From: Undaria pinnatifida
Taxonomy: Eukaryota > Sar > Phaeophyceae > Laminariales > Alariaceae
Direction of reading: 5' to 3'
Assembly: GCA_012845835.1 (NCBI GenBank)
Contig: JABAKD010000030.1
Span: 15,765,210-15,829,209, forward strand
DNA: 64,000 nt
The notes beneath the pieces were generated by a model. It saw only the letters and a program-made list of their open reading frames with translations, did not search any database and was not told where the DNA came from. This document shows, piece after piece, positions 22,726 through 33,853 of this stretch; position 1 is the stretch's first letter, and the number at the start of each line of letters is the position of its first letter. Position numbers and translations under genes: made by a program.

Positions 22726-22857
22726 CTATACGAACGTCGCTTTCGCTGGGATGGAACGCCGTCGTGGTGCCTGAAAGAAGGGAGGTCAAGAAGTTCACAG
22801 CAGGTTCGACCCCTTCCACATTAAACACTGTCACAAACGTAGCTCTCTCCCCCCCTT

Positions 22858-23025
22858 CAACTCCGACGGGCGAGCACCGTGGCCACAGAGGGCAACTCGT
22901 CTGACTCATCGTACCTGCGTGTAGGCTCTGTGTTTGGCAGCACGACGGAACTTCGTTCGGCTGTTGCGCGGGCGTATCTGGCAACCGGTCATGGGTACAG
23001 GGCCTCTGGGAAAGGCAGTGGGTGA
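22858..23025 (+). pseudogene. Short coding remnant, unknown (possibly transposase-like)
   Basis: The plus strand reads SSDSSYLRVGSVFGSTTELR followed by SAVARAYLATGHGYRASGKG, then a TGA at 23023-23025. The 'VG-x-F-x-s-x-x-E-x-r-x-A-V-x-x-y' pattern is loosely like the N-terminal region of MULE transposases, but it is too short to assign. A minus-strand frame over the same DNA is an equally open alternative. Confidence 0.2.
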
Positions 23026-23639
23026 CAGAAGACGTACTCGTGCTCCGGGGAGGCCGAGCCACCGAAACCGAAGCAGGATCCGTCGCAGTACTGTCAAATG
23101 ATCATATCGTACAACAGTCCATGTTTGACGAGTACTATGTGGTACATATCGTAGTACGAGTACGAATTAGTGTGATCACAGCAAATAATACACGTATTTC
23201 ATTATCGCGCGCTCGTTCGCTCGCCCGCCGTCGCTCTTGTTACTACTATGTATGATCCATGATATACTCTGTTTTGATGTGATGAATACCTTAGTACATG
23301 TTTGACGAGAATACTCGTATACGTGGTACATATCGTAGCACGAGTACGAATGAGTGTGATTAAGACAACAAATGCATGCATTCAATTACCAACTACACAA
23401 TAGACATATAACTTGTACGAGTACACCTCATGTATAGCGTCAGCAGGCCAAAAAACGAGAGGTTCATCGATGGGCAATCGCGTGGCTGGTGGGGTGTGCT
23501 TTTCACTTGATTTTAGAGTGTACCCGTTTTTGAGAAAAAAAGTGATCTATACCCGTTTTTGGTTATTGCCCCTAAAAAAATGTTCAGAACTTGAAAAACG
23601 AGTTCGAACGAATCAAATTTGAAGGAGATAGTAGAAAAT
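23026..23639. other. Unassigned; diverged duplication of about 180-bp spacing
   Basis: The stretch 'catgtttgacgagtactatg' ... 'acgagtacgaattagtgtga' near 23118-23173 recurs near 23296-23358. No gene is recognised. Confidence 0.5.
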
Positions 23640-24315
23640 GAACGAAGAAACAACTGAAAAACGAAAAAAAATGCAATAATAATTGACGAAATAGAAGGAC
23701 CAATAAAGCGTGGAAGAAAGCAAAGAAAAGATGGAACGCTGAAAAAATGTTGCTAAAAGGTGCTTGTGCAGAGCTAATTGCCCTGCTCTAGATGCTTGTC
23801 GATGTCACGCTGTGAACGGCAGTGCGTGCGATGAGAACACGACACGTACATAATAAATAAATGGTACCTGGTACCTGTCGTATCATGCCTGGTACTACTG
23901 TTGTATGTTCAAAAGAACGCACAGCGCCGCACGACACAACACCGCAAAACGAAGGGCAAGACACGGCACCGCACTATGCTGCGCTGCAATGCTGAGCTAT
24001 ATAGACTATAACCGGGCTGACCGGAGCTGGGGGTGCGTTGTGATCCAACAACGTAGTATGTAAAACTTATTAATAGTAGTACCGGTACGTGGGATGATAC
24101 TGCGAATGAATGTTACTGGCATGTACGAACTAATAAAAAAAAAAGTACCGCAAAGCACGCAGCACGGCAGAGCAGCAAAGCACGTCAAAGCACAGCGCTG
24201 CGCTTTGCTAAGCTAAGGCTGCAGGGCATCGCAGGGCACTGAACGGCGCTGCGTTGCTGCGAGCTATAGCGCTGCGGTGGGGTGCTGGGCGGTGCGGAGC
24301 TGATGAGCCACCGGA
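23640..24315 (+). repeat. GCAGCGC-rich repeat family G, copy 2 (longest)
   Basis: It is the longest copy. The left part matches 15590-16115, and the right part (24160-24310) matches 19695-19860 in inverse orientation. Both ends are rich in GCAGCGC-like words, so the element has loosely inverted GC-rich arms. No open frame is convincing. Confidence 0.6.
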
Positions 24316-25432
24316 GATGCCAGGGATGCACCAACCGAGCGCTGTCAGCACAAAGATATTGTTCCCCAGCAACTAATTTTCTCAAGGAAAACTTGGGGAC
24401 GGTTCTTATCCCCAGCAACTAATTTTCTTTTCGGCAATTACTAATTACGGGCTTAGAAGGGCTGGGAGGGGGGAGGATATGCCGAGCGAGACGTCCGAGG
24501 GGGTCGAGAACTAAATAATTAAGTCTATGTTTGAATGGACTATGATCCCGGCTTGGATGAGACCCTCTCGTCCCCAGATGGCGGTTACTTTATGTACTAT
24601 CCCCGGCCAATAAGCGACCAGCAATCAGACAGAATGGGCATACCAGTTATTACATGCTTTGTATATTTTCGTCTAAAACTCGAGCCTGAAATTCTTAACC
24701 CTGCCAAATTCTTAGTTCTTCAGTGCTATCGTAGCGCACTACTAATAATGATACTCTATCTACCAAAAAAATAGCATAATAACGTAGCAGGATTACAATA
24801 GCATTCGAAGAATTGAATGACGAAGGCAGCGACACCGTGTTTCACGCCTAGAATGCCGTCAGCAAGTCTCTCCACGATCAGACTGTAAACACACAGACAG
24901 TCGGTCTGCGAGCCTCGGATCTAAATACTATCATGCATGGTGTAGCAGAAGCTGGGGCGCAGAGTGCGCCTTTCAGTGGCTACGTGACGTATATTAGGTA
25001 TACATGGCCACCCCCTTGCTGGCCCTGGATCCTTGGCTGAGTCAAAACATCAAGAAGTGCACTCGAAACTTCTCTTCGTGGTCAGACTAGAGGGTCAGTC
25101 TGCGTGGGCTCGGATTCATCCGATCGAAATATTATTACGCTCGGAATCGATTTCACGCAAGAAACGGCAGAAAAGTAAGTACCAGGTAGTTATTTTTGTT
25201 ATTCTATATCGATCTCTTGGCATTACTTTACATTCTACACGCGTAGACTATTTGTTGTGCGGTAACGGTTCTTACCCGCTATCGGATATTGAGTCGAACA
25301 AGTCGAAGTGCTGCCCTGCCCTACCTGGGGCATGGGTGCCGGCCAATGCCGGCACCCACGTGGATCCCTTGCACAGTCTATAACTGTGACAACAATCGAA
25401 CAGGTATATATATGGTACAGATAGATGCAGGT
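24316..25432. other. Unassigned
   Basis: A short direct repeat (CCCAGCAACTAATTTTCT at about 24363 and 24412) and the shared fragment at 25210-25330 are the only structure seen. An open stretch from about 25033 ends at a donor-like AAAAGTAAGT near 25173 but has no recognisable motif. Confidence 0.35.
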
Positions 25433-25765
25433 TTACTCACATGTGTGCTTGCCATGCATTAGCTGCTGTTTGTCGTCGGCGACGGCGCGCGTGGTGGAAA
25501 ACCCAGACGGAATAGATGAGCGTTTTGAAGCACTGGGAGTGTATTCTGCCTCGGCAGAGATGGGCTCAGTAGGACCAACGGCGAAGTCACTATTCGAATT
25601 CGTCGATTGTAGCTGTTCCTCGACGAGGGGGAAGTGGTCCGTGGCACCGGAGTCCATCGGAACAACAGAACTTCTGACCGGAAAGTAGCAGACAATCACC
25701 TGTCCAAAAGCTGGGAAACAGAGAGTTCGCGGAGGAAATCGGAACCGGTGAGGACGGGGCATCAA
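25433..25765 (-). pseudogene. Possible copia-type aspartic protease remnant
   Basis: The 110-codon minus-strand frame contains VVPMDSGATDHFPLVEEQLQ at about residues 34-53 (near 25610-25665). The DSGAT-x-H motif is the active-site signature of copia-type retrotransposon proteases (usually LDSGA-T/S-x-H). The flanking residues do not obviously match gag zinc knuckle or integrase. A Ser/Glu-rich region follows. A short chance match is possible, so this is a suggestion only. Confidence 0.3.
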
Positions 25766-25924
25766 TCAAAACAACACTGCTATTAGGAGCGTTGATTTTC
25801 ATAACCCATCGAAAGCATCAACAACAGCAGCAGCACAGCAGCAGCAGAACTATCCGCGGGTAACTAGATTGGCTATCAATGTTGTTAGCCGAATATATTG
25901 GTGCATTTATTCATGTATTTTTAT

Positions 25925-26397
25925 TTTTATTTTTTTCTCAAAACCGTCAGATTTACCCCCTTACAAGGATTTATAGCTTCCACGCACAAATTGCCCCCCC
26001 CCCCCCCCCCCCCCCTCCCCCCCCCCCATCCAACCCCGCTCGCTTTTGATCAAAACCAGGCCCCCACGTCCTTCAAAACTCCGCCCCCCGCTCACCGGTT
26101 AATCGACTTACAGGATTCAGTTGATAAACGGATACATTTCCCTCCACACCTGCTGTCAGATTTGGTCCCCCTCAGAAACGGGTTTTATAGTTTCCGCGCA
26201 CAGACTGACTAACATCACCCTGTTGACCCTGATAGCTACACTGTAGTTGTAAGGGGAGTCGCCGACTTATATCCTTAATGAGGACACACAACCCGTAATA
26301 CGCGCGATCGGAGTATCACACACAGCCTCTTTTGCAAAGACGAGTTTCAACGAAATCTTCGATCTCACAGCTGGAGTGTATTTTCATGTTTTTTAAT
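25925..26397 (+). repeat. Family R copy 7 (C-rich orientation, 5'-truncated)
   Basis: It begins near 'tctcaaaaccgtcagattta', with C tracts at 25990-26030, then the conserved module. It ends 'ctggagtgtattttcatg'. The 5' end is inside a module, as expected for truncation. Confidence 0.85.
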
Positions 26398-26545
26398 ATG
26401 TTGCAGGGCCGGTCTAAACTATGAGGTGCCAGCCTAAAATATCTACGTAGGGGTGTTGACATACACCTTGGGTCCAGAGCGTACAATACGTCGAACGTAC
26501 TGGGCTTGCCTATTCAAAGAACATCCTCGCAGCTTAGGAGTACCT

Positions 26546-26702
26546 ATATTATACCACACTAAACTGTCAAGAGGGTAAGGGACTGCGCCTCGACAGGCTG
26601 TCACCAATCTTTTGCCCGTGGCAATATTATACCATACTAAACTGTCGAGGATAAGGGACTGCGCCTCGACAGGCTGTCGCTAACCTTTTGCCCGGGACAG
26701 CC
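26546..26702 (+). repeat. Tandem duplication, about 77 bp
   Basis: 'attataccacactaaactgtc' and 'attataccatactaaactgtc' head two copies. Each continues 'taagggactgcgcctcgaca' and 'ggctgtc' and ends in 'cttttgcccg'. Confidence 0.85.
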
Positions 26703-26823
26703 CCGCAGTTGTCGAGATATAGACGTGAGCAAGCAGATGCCGCAACACAACCAAAATACTGACAGTGGGTTGTGGTGTGTGCAATACCATGTTGTGGGTG
26801 GTGTTCAACGAACCAGTGACGCT

Positions 26824-27063
26824 TTAAGAACACACGTCTATCGACCGAAACAGAGACTTGCCCAGCATTCGCATGTGACTGGGAACGCCGTGTAGCAGCA
26901 GCGGTACAAATACTACCATGCCAAGCGCACCGAACTCGTGCAGTACAGCTCCTTCCGTTAAAGCAACTTCGACTGGTTGGAGGTCGCACGAAATCAAAAT
27001 GCCTGAAATATCAGCTTGCAGCAGGTGGAAACCTTTTGCACAATCGACGCTTCGGTGATGCAC
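26824..27063 (-). CDS. Candidate coding remnant, unknown protein
   Basis: An 80-codon minus-strand frame has protein-like composition (DLQPVEVALTEGAVLHEFGA, then LGMVVFVPLLLHGVPSHMRM). Its middle hydrophobic stretch could be membrane-associated. I recognise no family, and there are no clear splice sites or start context. It could equally be a relic exon. Confidence 0.2.
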   Translation of the reverse strand: MHHRSVDCAKGFHLLQADISGILISCDLQPVEVALTEGAVLHEFGALGMVVFVPLLLHGVPSHMRMLGKSLFRSIDVCS

Positions 27064-28224
27064 GAAAAACGAAATGACCAGACACGTACGTGGGGATTCA
27101 GTCTGTTTGCCTCCTCGAACATGAATGTTTTTATTCGGCTCTCAGGGGCACACTGCAACAAGAAGAGGACACGACACCACACCCGCCAACATGTCGGTCG
27201 GAATGAAAGACACCAGCAGCAGTAAAATTACGTGATGCGCAACGCTGTGTAGTCTGGTGGGTTGGGATTGCTACAATAATCAATCTTTTCGCTTCCCGCT
27301 TATTTTTTGATACTCCTCGTCGCCCTGTGTGGGTCTCAAATAACGTTTTCTAGTGTACCCCTGCTGTTGCTCAGCAAGCGCGTACATGACAAGAGCCCCA
27401 TAAAATTTATTGTGGGGGTAAGTAAACGTGCGCGTTTTTGCGTTTTTGATATGAAACTATACTGCTCTCTTTATCTAGCTCTTCGCACAGCGTCAACGCA
27501 ACTATATATTTGGTAAGACGTGGATGAAGCATGTTAGAGGCGAAGACGGCACATACCCTATTATACATGTAAACGAAGAAAAACTTGGCAGGTCGCTTAC
27601 CTTCAGGTTCACGGAGAAAACAACTCCCTACAGCTGCTAGCAGCACAGTGGTTGCATATACTGACGAGACAGCGTGGACCTATTATACAGCGGAGACCAA
27701 TCACCCACTCACTCCTGGTAAAGCTGCAGCAATGCTCTGGTTTCGCAGTTTGTCTACGGCGATGGTTGGGCCACTCACTCACCGTCGAGGTTGGGGTGTA
27801 TCGGCTACTACTACTTGATTTTGTTTGTTGAGCTTTCTTCCTTGTAGTGGATGAGTGAGGGTGAATACAAGGCGAGAAGATCCTCTTTCTACAGCATCAC
27901 AACATTACAGCAGTAGTAGCACGAGTATGCCAGTATATATACGAGTATAGTATACAGTGGTAACCCAACCAAGGGACACCACAATCCAACGCGCGTAAGC
28001 CGTTTTGACACCAACAAAAAAAGTGAAGCCCTTCACCAGGAGAGTTTTCTGCTTGGTAAATAAAGCTTTTATTATCAGAACTTCTCACCAGTTATTTTCA
28101 GGATATTTCCGTTTTCGAGAAATTTTTTTGCTCGTGACCCACCACGTACGTATGTACCAGGTATCTTTTAAAAATGAAAATACGGTAGTATTATACAAAT
28201 GAAAACACGCTAGTATACAGATAC
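27064..28224. other. Unassigned
   Basis: No recognisable gene or repeat family. Short frames at 27307-27646 and 27585-27818 lack motifs. Confidence 0.35.
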
Positions 28225-28432
28225 TTGTGTATGGGGGAGGAGCGTCTTCCACAGAGGGTGATGTTTGGGGAGCTTGTTGGGGTTAAAGGCTACTCAGGGG
28301 GGCAAGAGAAAGACTGGAGGGCTCATCTGAAGGAGGATATGTCGGTCTTCGGAACGAAATTCGAAGTTTCTTTTTTCCAATTGACTTGTGTCTGTCGTGC
28401 GTATGCGTAGTGATAGATACTACGTGTAATAT
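28225..28432 (+). mobile_element. LINE copy D2, part 1: C-terminal coding end plus start of 3' UTR
   Basis: The plus strand reads ERLPQRVMFGELVGVKGYSG, then GQEKDWRAHLKEDMSVFGTK. The pattern RLP-x-x-V-x-x-G-E-L ... G-x-x-GGQ-x-x-x-W-x-x-x-L-x-x-D is what follows the reverse transcriptase domain in many LINE polyproteins (compare 'R-LP-x-x-x-x-y-g-e-L-x-x-G-x-R-x-x-G-x-Q-x-x-r-x-x-D-x-x-k'). The element is 5'-truncated inside the coding region. At 28383 it enters the 3' UTR shared with copies D1 and D3. It is then split by family R copy 8 and resumes at 29064. Confidence 0.6.
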
Positions 28433-29063
28433 TATAAAAAATGAAAATACACTCCAGCTGTGAGATCGAAGATTTAGTCGAAACTCATCTTTGCAAGCTG
28501 TGTGTGATACTCCGATCGGGCGCATTACGAGTTGTGTGTCCTCATTAAGGATATAGGTCGGCGACTCCCCTTACAACTACAGTGTAGCTATCAGGGTCAA
28601 CAGGATAATTTTAGTCAACTGGTCTGTGCGTGGAAACTATAAAACCCGTTTCTGAGGGGGACAAAATCTGACAGCTGTGAAGGGAAATGTATCCTTTTAT
28701 CAAGTAAATCTTGTAAGTCGAATAACCGGTGAGGGGGGTGGGGCGGAGTTTTGAAGGACGTGGGGGCCTGGTTTTGATCAAAAGCGAGCGGGTTTGGAGG
28801 GGGGGGGGGAGGGGGCAATTTGTGCATGTAAGCTGTAAATCCTTTCGAGGGGATAAATCTGACGGTTTTGGCACCAGTATATTATTGGGGGGCGGGGGGG
28901 GGGGGGGTTGGGGCGGGGGGGGGGGGGGGGCGTGTGGGGCAGCTCAATATGTGCCTGGAAACTAGACATTATTTTGAGGGGATAAATGTGACGGTTTTGG
29001 AAATAATACATCAGTTTATCATGTATATCCTGGGGTAAGTCGTACAATCAGTGAGTAAAGAGA
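28433..29063 (-). repeat. Family R copy 8, inserted into LINE copy D2
   Basis: It is in G-rich orientation. It starts 'tataaaaaatgaaaatacac' and ends in the module 'cgtacaatcagtgagtaaag'. The flanks 'agatactacgtgtaatat' and 'atacgtggcagtctttcttg' are contiguous in D1 and D3, which give the empty site. Confidence 0.9.
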
Positions 29064-29367
29064 ATACATACGTGGCAGTCTTTCTTGGGTGGCAAGCGGT
29101 ATAGATAGTCGGTTTTTCCAGGTGCGAGTAATGAGACGTATGCACCGGTATGGACCTGGCACGTCGTAGACTGACTCCCGATTTCACTTTTATATGTTTC
29201 TGATGGAGGCATATGAATTGCGTCAGTTGTGATATATGCGAGTACCACCTTGGGCTGTGTGTTTCTTCCCTAGGGTATTCCTCAGCTCCAGAGTTACTGG
29301 AGCCTGTCCTGCGACCACGGACTTGATCATGCGAGATAATGTGAGAACAACAACAACAACAACAACT
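29064..29367 (+). mobile_element. LINE copy D2, part 2: 3' UTR and (AAC)n tail
   Basis: It continues D2 after the R insertion, closely matching D1 and D3, and ends in about seven AAC units at 29346-29367. Confidence 0.8.
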
Positions 29368-29449
29368 ATGGTTGATTACAGATTGACGATTTCAGACCCG
29401 TGCAGTTTTGTTTGTCTATGTGCTCATCCCATCTATTACATATATACCT

Positions 29450-32400
29450 AACGCATGCCCGTAGTGTCTTAGGTGGAGTGAGGAGCGGTAGTAAAAATCA
29501 AGTGCGCTGCTCGATGACCTGTTCCTGACCCGTCGGTATACTGAACAATCTTCGGGTCGCGTCTCCTCTGTGTCAGGTGTGTGTGAGGAATTTCTTTGTC
29601 GTTTTTCAAGCAAGCGGTTGCGTTGGCATATACTACCCGGCTTGATGTAAAGGAAAGGAACACCACTCAGCGATCATCTACTACACGTTAGGGCATGTTT
29701 TCATGAGCACCACTAACAAGAGCACCAGACACGGACGCGACATCTACAGGACCACAACATCTTCGACGACGGTGGGGAGAAAACAGGACGTATAATCGTA
29801 CACTACAGTCTATAAAATTGTGAAAAGTAAGTACAGACAGGTATGTTAACACTGCGGTAAACCACACGACCAACCTATTACGCAGGGTATTTCGTGCCTT
29901 CATCTGTTTACATGATTGCCTGACAACCTCTGCCATACCAAGCGCAGTAGCATATGCCTAGCGAAGTAAGTCACCTTCGCGTTCAATAGTGGTGACATCG
30001 CATGTCCACGTGAGACAACCTCTACGAAACGCAGTAGCATATATATGCCAAACGAAGTAAAGTCACCCTCGCGTTCAGTAGTGACATCGCATGTACATGA
30101 CATCGCATGCCCACCTCGCCTGCTGTATATGTAAGATGTATCTCTGTCTTAGGATTGGCGACTTCAGAGCCCCACAGCGGCACGGTAAAATTCATGGGCG
30201 TGAAATCGTACATTTGAGACACAATAATAAGTTGAAAAGGAAGCACAGGCAGATCTGTTCAAATTGCGGTGAACCACGCTGCCGACACATCGCATACCCA
30301 CCTGAGACGACCTCTACGAAACACAGTACCATATACCTAACGAAGAAAAGTCATCCTCGCGTTCAATAATATAGTGGTGACATCGCATATATTTTAAAAA
30401 ATGAAAATACACTCCAGCTGTGAGATCGAAGATTTCGTCGAAACTCATCTTTGCAAGCTGTGTGTGATACTCCGATCGCGCGTATTACGAGTTGTGTGTC
30501 CTCATTAAGGATATAGGTCGGCGACTCCCCTTACAACTACAGCGCATATATATGACATCGCATACCCACCTCGCCTGATGTATTTGTAAGATGTATCTCT
30601 GTCTTAAAATTGACGACCGCAGAGCCCCACATCTCCGATCGGAAAGGTAAAAATCATGGGTGTGAAATCGTACATTTGAGACAATAATAATTTGAAAAGG
30701 AAGCACAGCCAGATGTGTTAAAATTGCGGTAAACCACCTTACCAACCCATTACGTGGGGTATTTCGTACATACCGTCTGCATGATCGCCTCCCAACCTAT
30801 ACCAAGCGAAGTATGACAAACGAGGTAACGTAATTGAGCGCGTGTATACCAAGTATGACTAACGAGGTAACGTAATTGAGCGCGTGTATACCAAGCGTTC
30901 CTTAAAAACACTGACGATTCGCATTTCTCCCTCTAGTGCTCAATGGCTGAGATATTGCATGGCCACATCACCTCGCATGTTGTATTTGGCAACACGTATC
31001 TCTTTCGTATAATTAGCGATGTCAGAAAATAATGGAAACTATATCATGGTGGTGACAAACAGTGCATGACCACATCACCTCGCCTGTTGTATTTGGCAAT
31101 ACGTATCTCTTTTAAATAATTAGCGATGTCAGAAAATAATGGAACTACAAATATTCTATAAAATATTCTAGCTTTCGATCCATCCATCCATGTACAACAA
31201 CAAATTATGAAGATTTAACACGTTATTTACTAAACCTAAACACTGGGTTGCATACTGCATCTAACATCAAACCTTCTAGAATAGTAAACATTACCAGGCA
31301 GATGATGTAAAGGGATGTCTTCTCGCTACAATCGTCAGATTTGTCCCCTTTAATGATTTATAGTTTCCGTGCACATATTGAAATGTCCTGCCCCCCGTCT
31401 CCCCCTCCCCTCCCCCTTCCTCGATCCCTCTTGTTCAAAACCCCTCACCCCTTCCCCCCACCCACCCCCCTCCCCCGATCCCTCCCCCCCCCCACCCCCC
31501 TTTCCGCCTAGTTTGTCCAAACGCCCCACTCACAATCGAAATCGGCCAGGGCAATAAACACCTATACGCAGTTGATATCACGTCATTATCTTTCTGACCA
31601 TCCATGACGCCCCCTCTTTTCCAACCACCCGGACGATCGCCTAGACCTAGCACCACGCGTATAACAAGCCCCTACATATCTTTGATCTCACAGCCGGAGT
31701 GTATTTGAATATTATTTGTGACCTAAACCTCCTAAAAAATCTCCCGCCCCCCGCCCCCCCCCCCCCCCTCCCGCCTTCTCGCTCTCCCTTGCTCAAACGC
31801 CCCACCTAATATCGAAATCCGCCAGATTAATAAACACTTCACGCACTGGATATCACCTCATTATCTTTCTAGAGCCATCCATGCCGCTGCTTCCCCCCCT
31901 CCCCCCCCGCCCCGAACGCCCCCTTCTTCCCCACCACCCGCACCATCGCCTAGACCTAGCACCACACGTATAACAAACCCCTAACCTAAAACCCTTCCTT
32001 CCCCCCCCCCCCCCCCCCGCTCCCTCACCCCCCGCGCCCCCTCCCCCCCCCAGCCCCCCCCCCCCCCCCACCGCCCACCTCCCCAACCCCCCCACCCCAT
32101 CCCACCCTCACCTCCTCGAACACTCCGCCCTTTCTCTACCCTCTGATTGTACGACTTACCCCAGGATATACATGATAAACTGATGCATTCTTTCCAAAAC
32201 CGTCACATGTGTCCTCTTAAAATAATGTATAAATTCCACGCACAGATTGAGCAGCCCCACACGCCCCACCCCCCCCTATAATAAACTGCTGCATTTTTTT
32301 TTTTCTTCCTAAACCGTCAGATTTATCCACTTACAAGGATTTGTAGCTTCCACGCACAAATTTCCCGCCCCCCCTTCCCCCCCCCCCCCCCTCCAACCCC

Positions 32401-32757
32401 GCTCGCTTTTGATCAAAACCAGGCCCCCACGTCCTCTAAAACTCCGCCCCCCCCTCACCGGTTATTCGAATTACAGGATTCAATTGATGAACTGATGCAT
32501 TTTCTTCCACAGCTGTCAGATTTGGTCCCCCTCAGAAACGGGTTTTATAGTTTCCGCGCACAGACTGACTAACATCACCCTGTTGACCCTGATAGCTACA
32601 CTGTAGTTGCAAGGGGAGTCGCCGACCTATATCCTTAATGAGGACACACAACTCGTAATACGCGCGATCGGAGTATCCCACACAGCTTGAAAAGATGAGT
32701 TTCGACGAAATCTTGGACCTCACAGCTGAAATGTGTTTTAATGTTTTATAATATATC
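29450..32757 (+). repeat. Family R copy 10, longest copy, internally rearranged
   Basis: It begins 'cgcatgcccgtagtgtctta', like copy 18 at 53617, and ends at the common 'cagctg...gtgttttaatg' terminus. Internal tandem duplications enlarge it. A block with 'tgacatcgcatg' and 'tgtaagatgtatctctgtct' is repeated within 29900-30740. A 48-bp unit 'gtatgactaacgaggtaacg' + 'taattgagcgcgtgtatacc' is doubled at 30800-30900. A roughly 110-bp unit at 30960-31140 is also doubled. It hosts the nested copy 9. No coding capacity is apparent in the copy. Confidence 0.8.
30384..30551 (-). repeat. Family R copy 9 (about 150 bp), nested, with 9-bp duplication
   Basis: The body is about 30393-30542. CGCATATAT lies at 30384-30392 and 30543-30551. 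The paralogous stretch at 30085-30105 ('gacatcgcatgtacatgaca') represents the site without insertion. It carries only the terminal part of the family. Confidence 0.9.
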
Positions 32758-32880
32758 ATTAATGAAGACAAACAATCCGCATTACGCGCGATCGGAGTAT
32801 CACACACAGCTTGCAAATATGAGTTTCGACAATATCTTCGATCTTACAGCTGGGGCGAATATGTATTTTGATAATAAATG
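32758..32880 (+). repeat. Partial extra 3' end of family R behind copy 10
   Basis: A second diverged terminal module ('cgcgatcggagtatcacaca', 'cttgcaaatatgagtttcga', 'gctggggcgaatatgtattt') follows the end of copy 10 in the same orientation. It could be an independent severely truncated insertion or a tandem remnant. Confidence 0.75.
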
Positions 32881-32999
32881 AAATGCCCAGGGGGTAGCGT
32901 TGCCTAGGACCTGCAAATATGCCAGTTGACGTCACTCTTGGCGGACAGCCTTTAAGGTTTAGCCACATAAAAGACGTTGACGGCTAGAGCATTCCACAA

Positions 33000-33512
33000 G
33001 CAAACTGCTTGCTCAGGGGAGGAGCAGGAGGGGGGCGTACTCGTTTGTTGCTTGCATTACATGGTCAATTGGCCATTGAGTACGCACCGCTTTGGAGACG
33101 GAGCACCGTTCCTGCCCCCAACAGAGACACCTCCAACGTTTGGGCGTTCACATTATTTGGCCTTTTCCATATATTATTACATACATGGACGTTTTGCTCA
33201 TCCCATCCCCGTCCTGTTTCGCGGTGTGTGTCCACCATTTACGTCCCAAGATGATAGCAATTGTGTTCTCGCTACTCTCTAGTCTACCAAACCCTTCCAT
33301 GTCACATTCATTAGTCTAATTATATCATCTCCTCCAAAACGCATCTCGTTCCTCCTTGCTTATTTCACATTCTCCTACAATGTATGTGAGTCCTACTCTC
33401 TATTTCGCTGTGCCACCCGGGAATATATACACATTATTACCAAGGCCAAGATACGGGGAGTACCCCCCTTTAACTGCAACCGGATTTGAGCCATTCGCAC
33501 GAGTAACTCTTG
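33000..33512 (-). repeat. Repeat A/B, copy A, part 1 (with decayed coding block)
   Basis: It matches copy B at 37947-38515. On the minus strand it reads RVGLTSYIVGECEISKEERD, then frameshifts, then EGFGRLESSENTIAIILGRK and WWTHTAKQDGDGMSKTSM. The same residues are seen in copy B with different frame breaks, which implies an ancestral protein. The family is not recognised. Copy A is interrupted by LINE copy D3 and continues at 33854. Confidence 0.65.
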
Positions 33513-33853
33513 TGTACGTTGTTGTTGTTGTTCTCACATTAACTCGCATAATAATCAAGTCCGTGGTCACAGGACAGGCTCCATCCAGTCATTTTGGAGC
33601 TGAGGGATACCCCAGGGAAAAACACACACAACCCAAGGTGGTACACGCATATATCACAGCTGACGCAATTCATACCTCCACCAGAAACATAAAAAAGTGA
33701 AATCGGGAGTCAGTCTATGACGTGCCAGGTCGATACCGGTGCATACGTCTCATTACTCACGCCTGGAGAAACCGACTATACCGCTTGCCACCCAGGAAAG
33801 ACTACCACGTACCTGGTATATATTACACGTAGTATCTATCACTAGGCATACGC
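33513..33853 (-). mobile_element. LINE 3' fragment, copy D3, inserted in repeat copy A
   Basis: It is inverted relative to D1 and D2. The tail (GTT)n on the plus strand is at about 33519-33533. The 5' truncation is near 'cgtatgcctagtgatagata' read on the minus strand. Copy B carries the uninterrupted site ('cacgagtgactctgtagcat'); in copy A the flanks are 'gagtaactct' and 'actatagcatg', suggesting a short duplication of about 5 bp. Confidence 0.8.
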
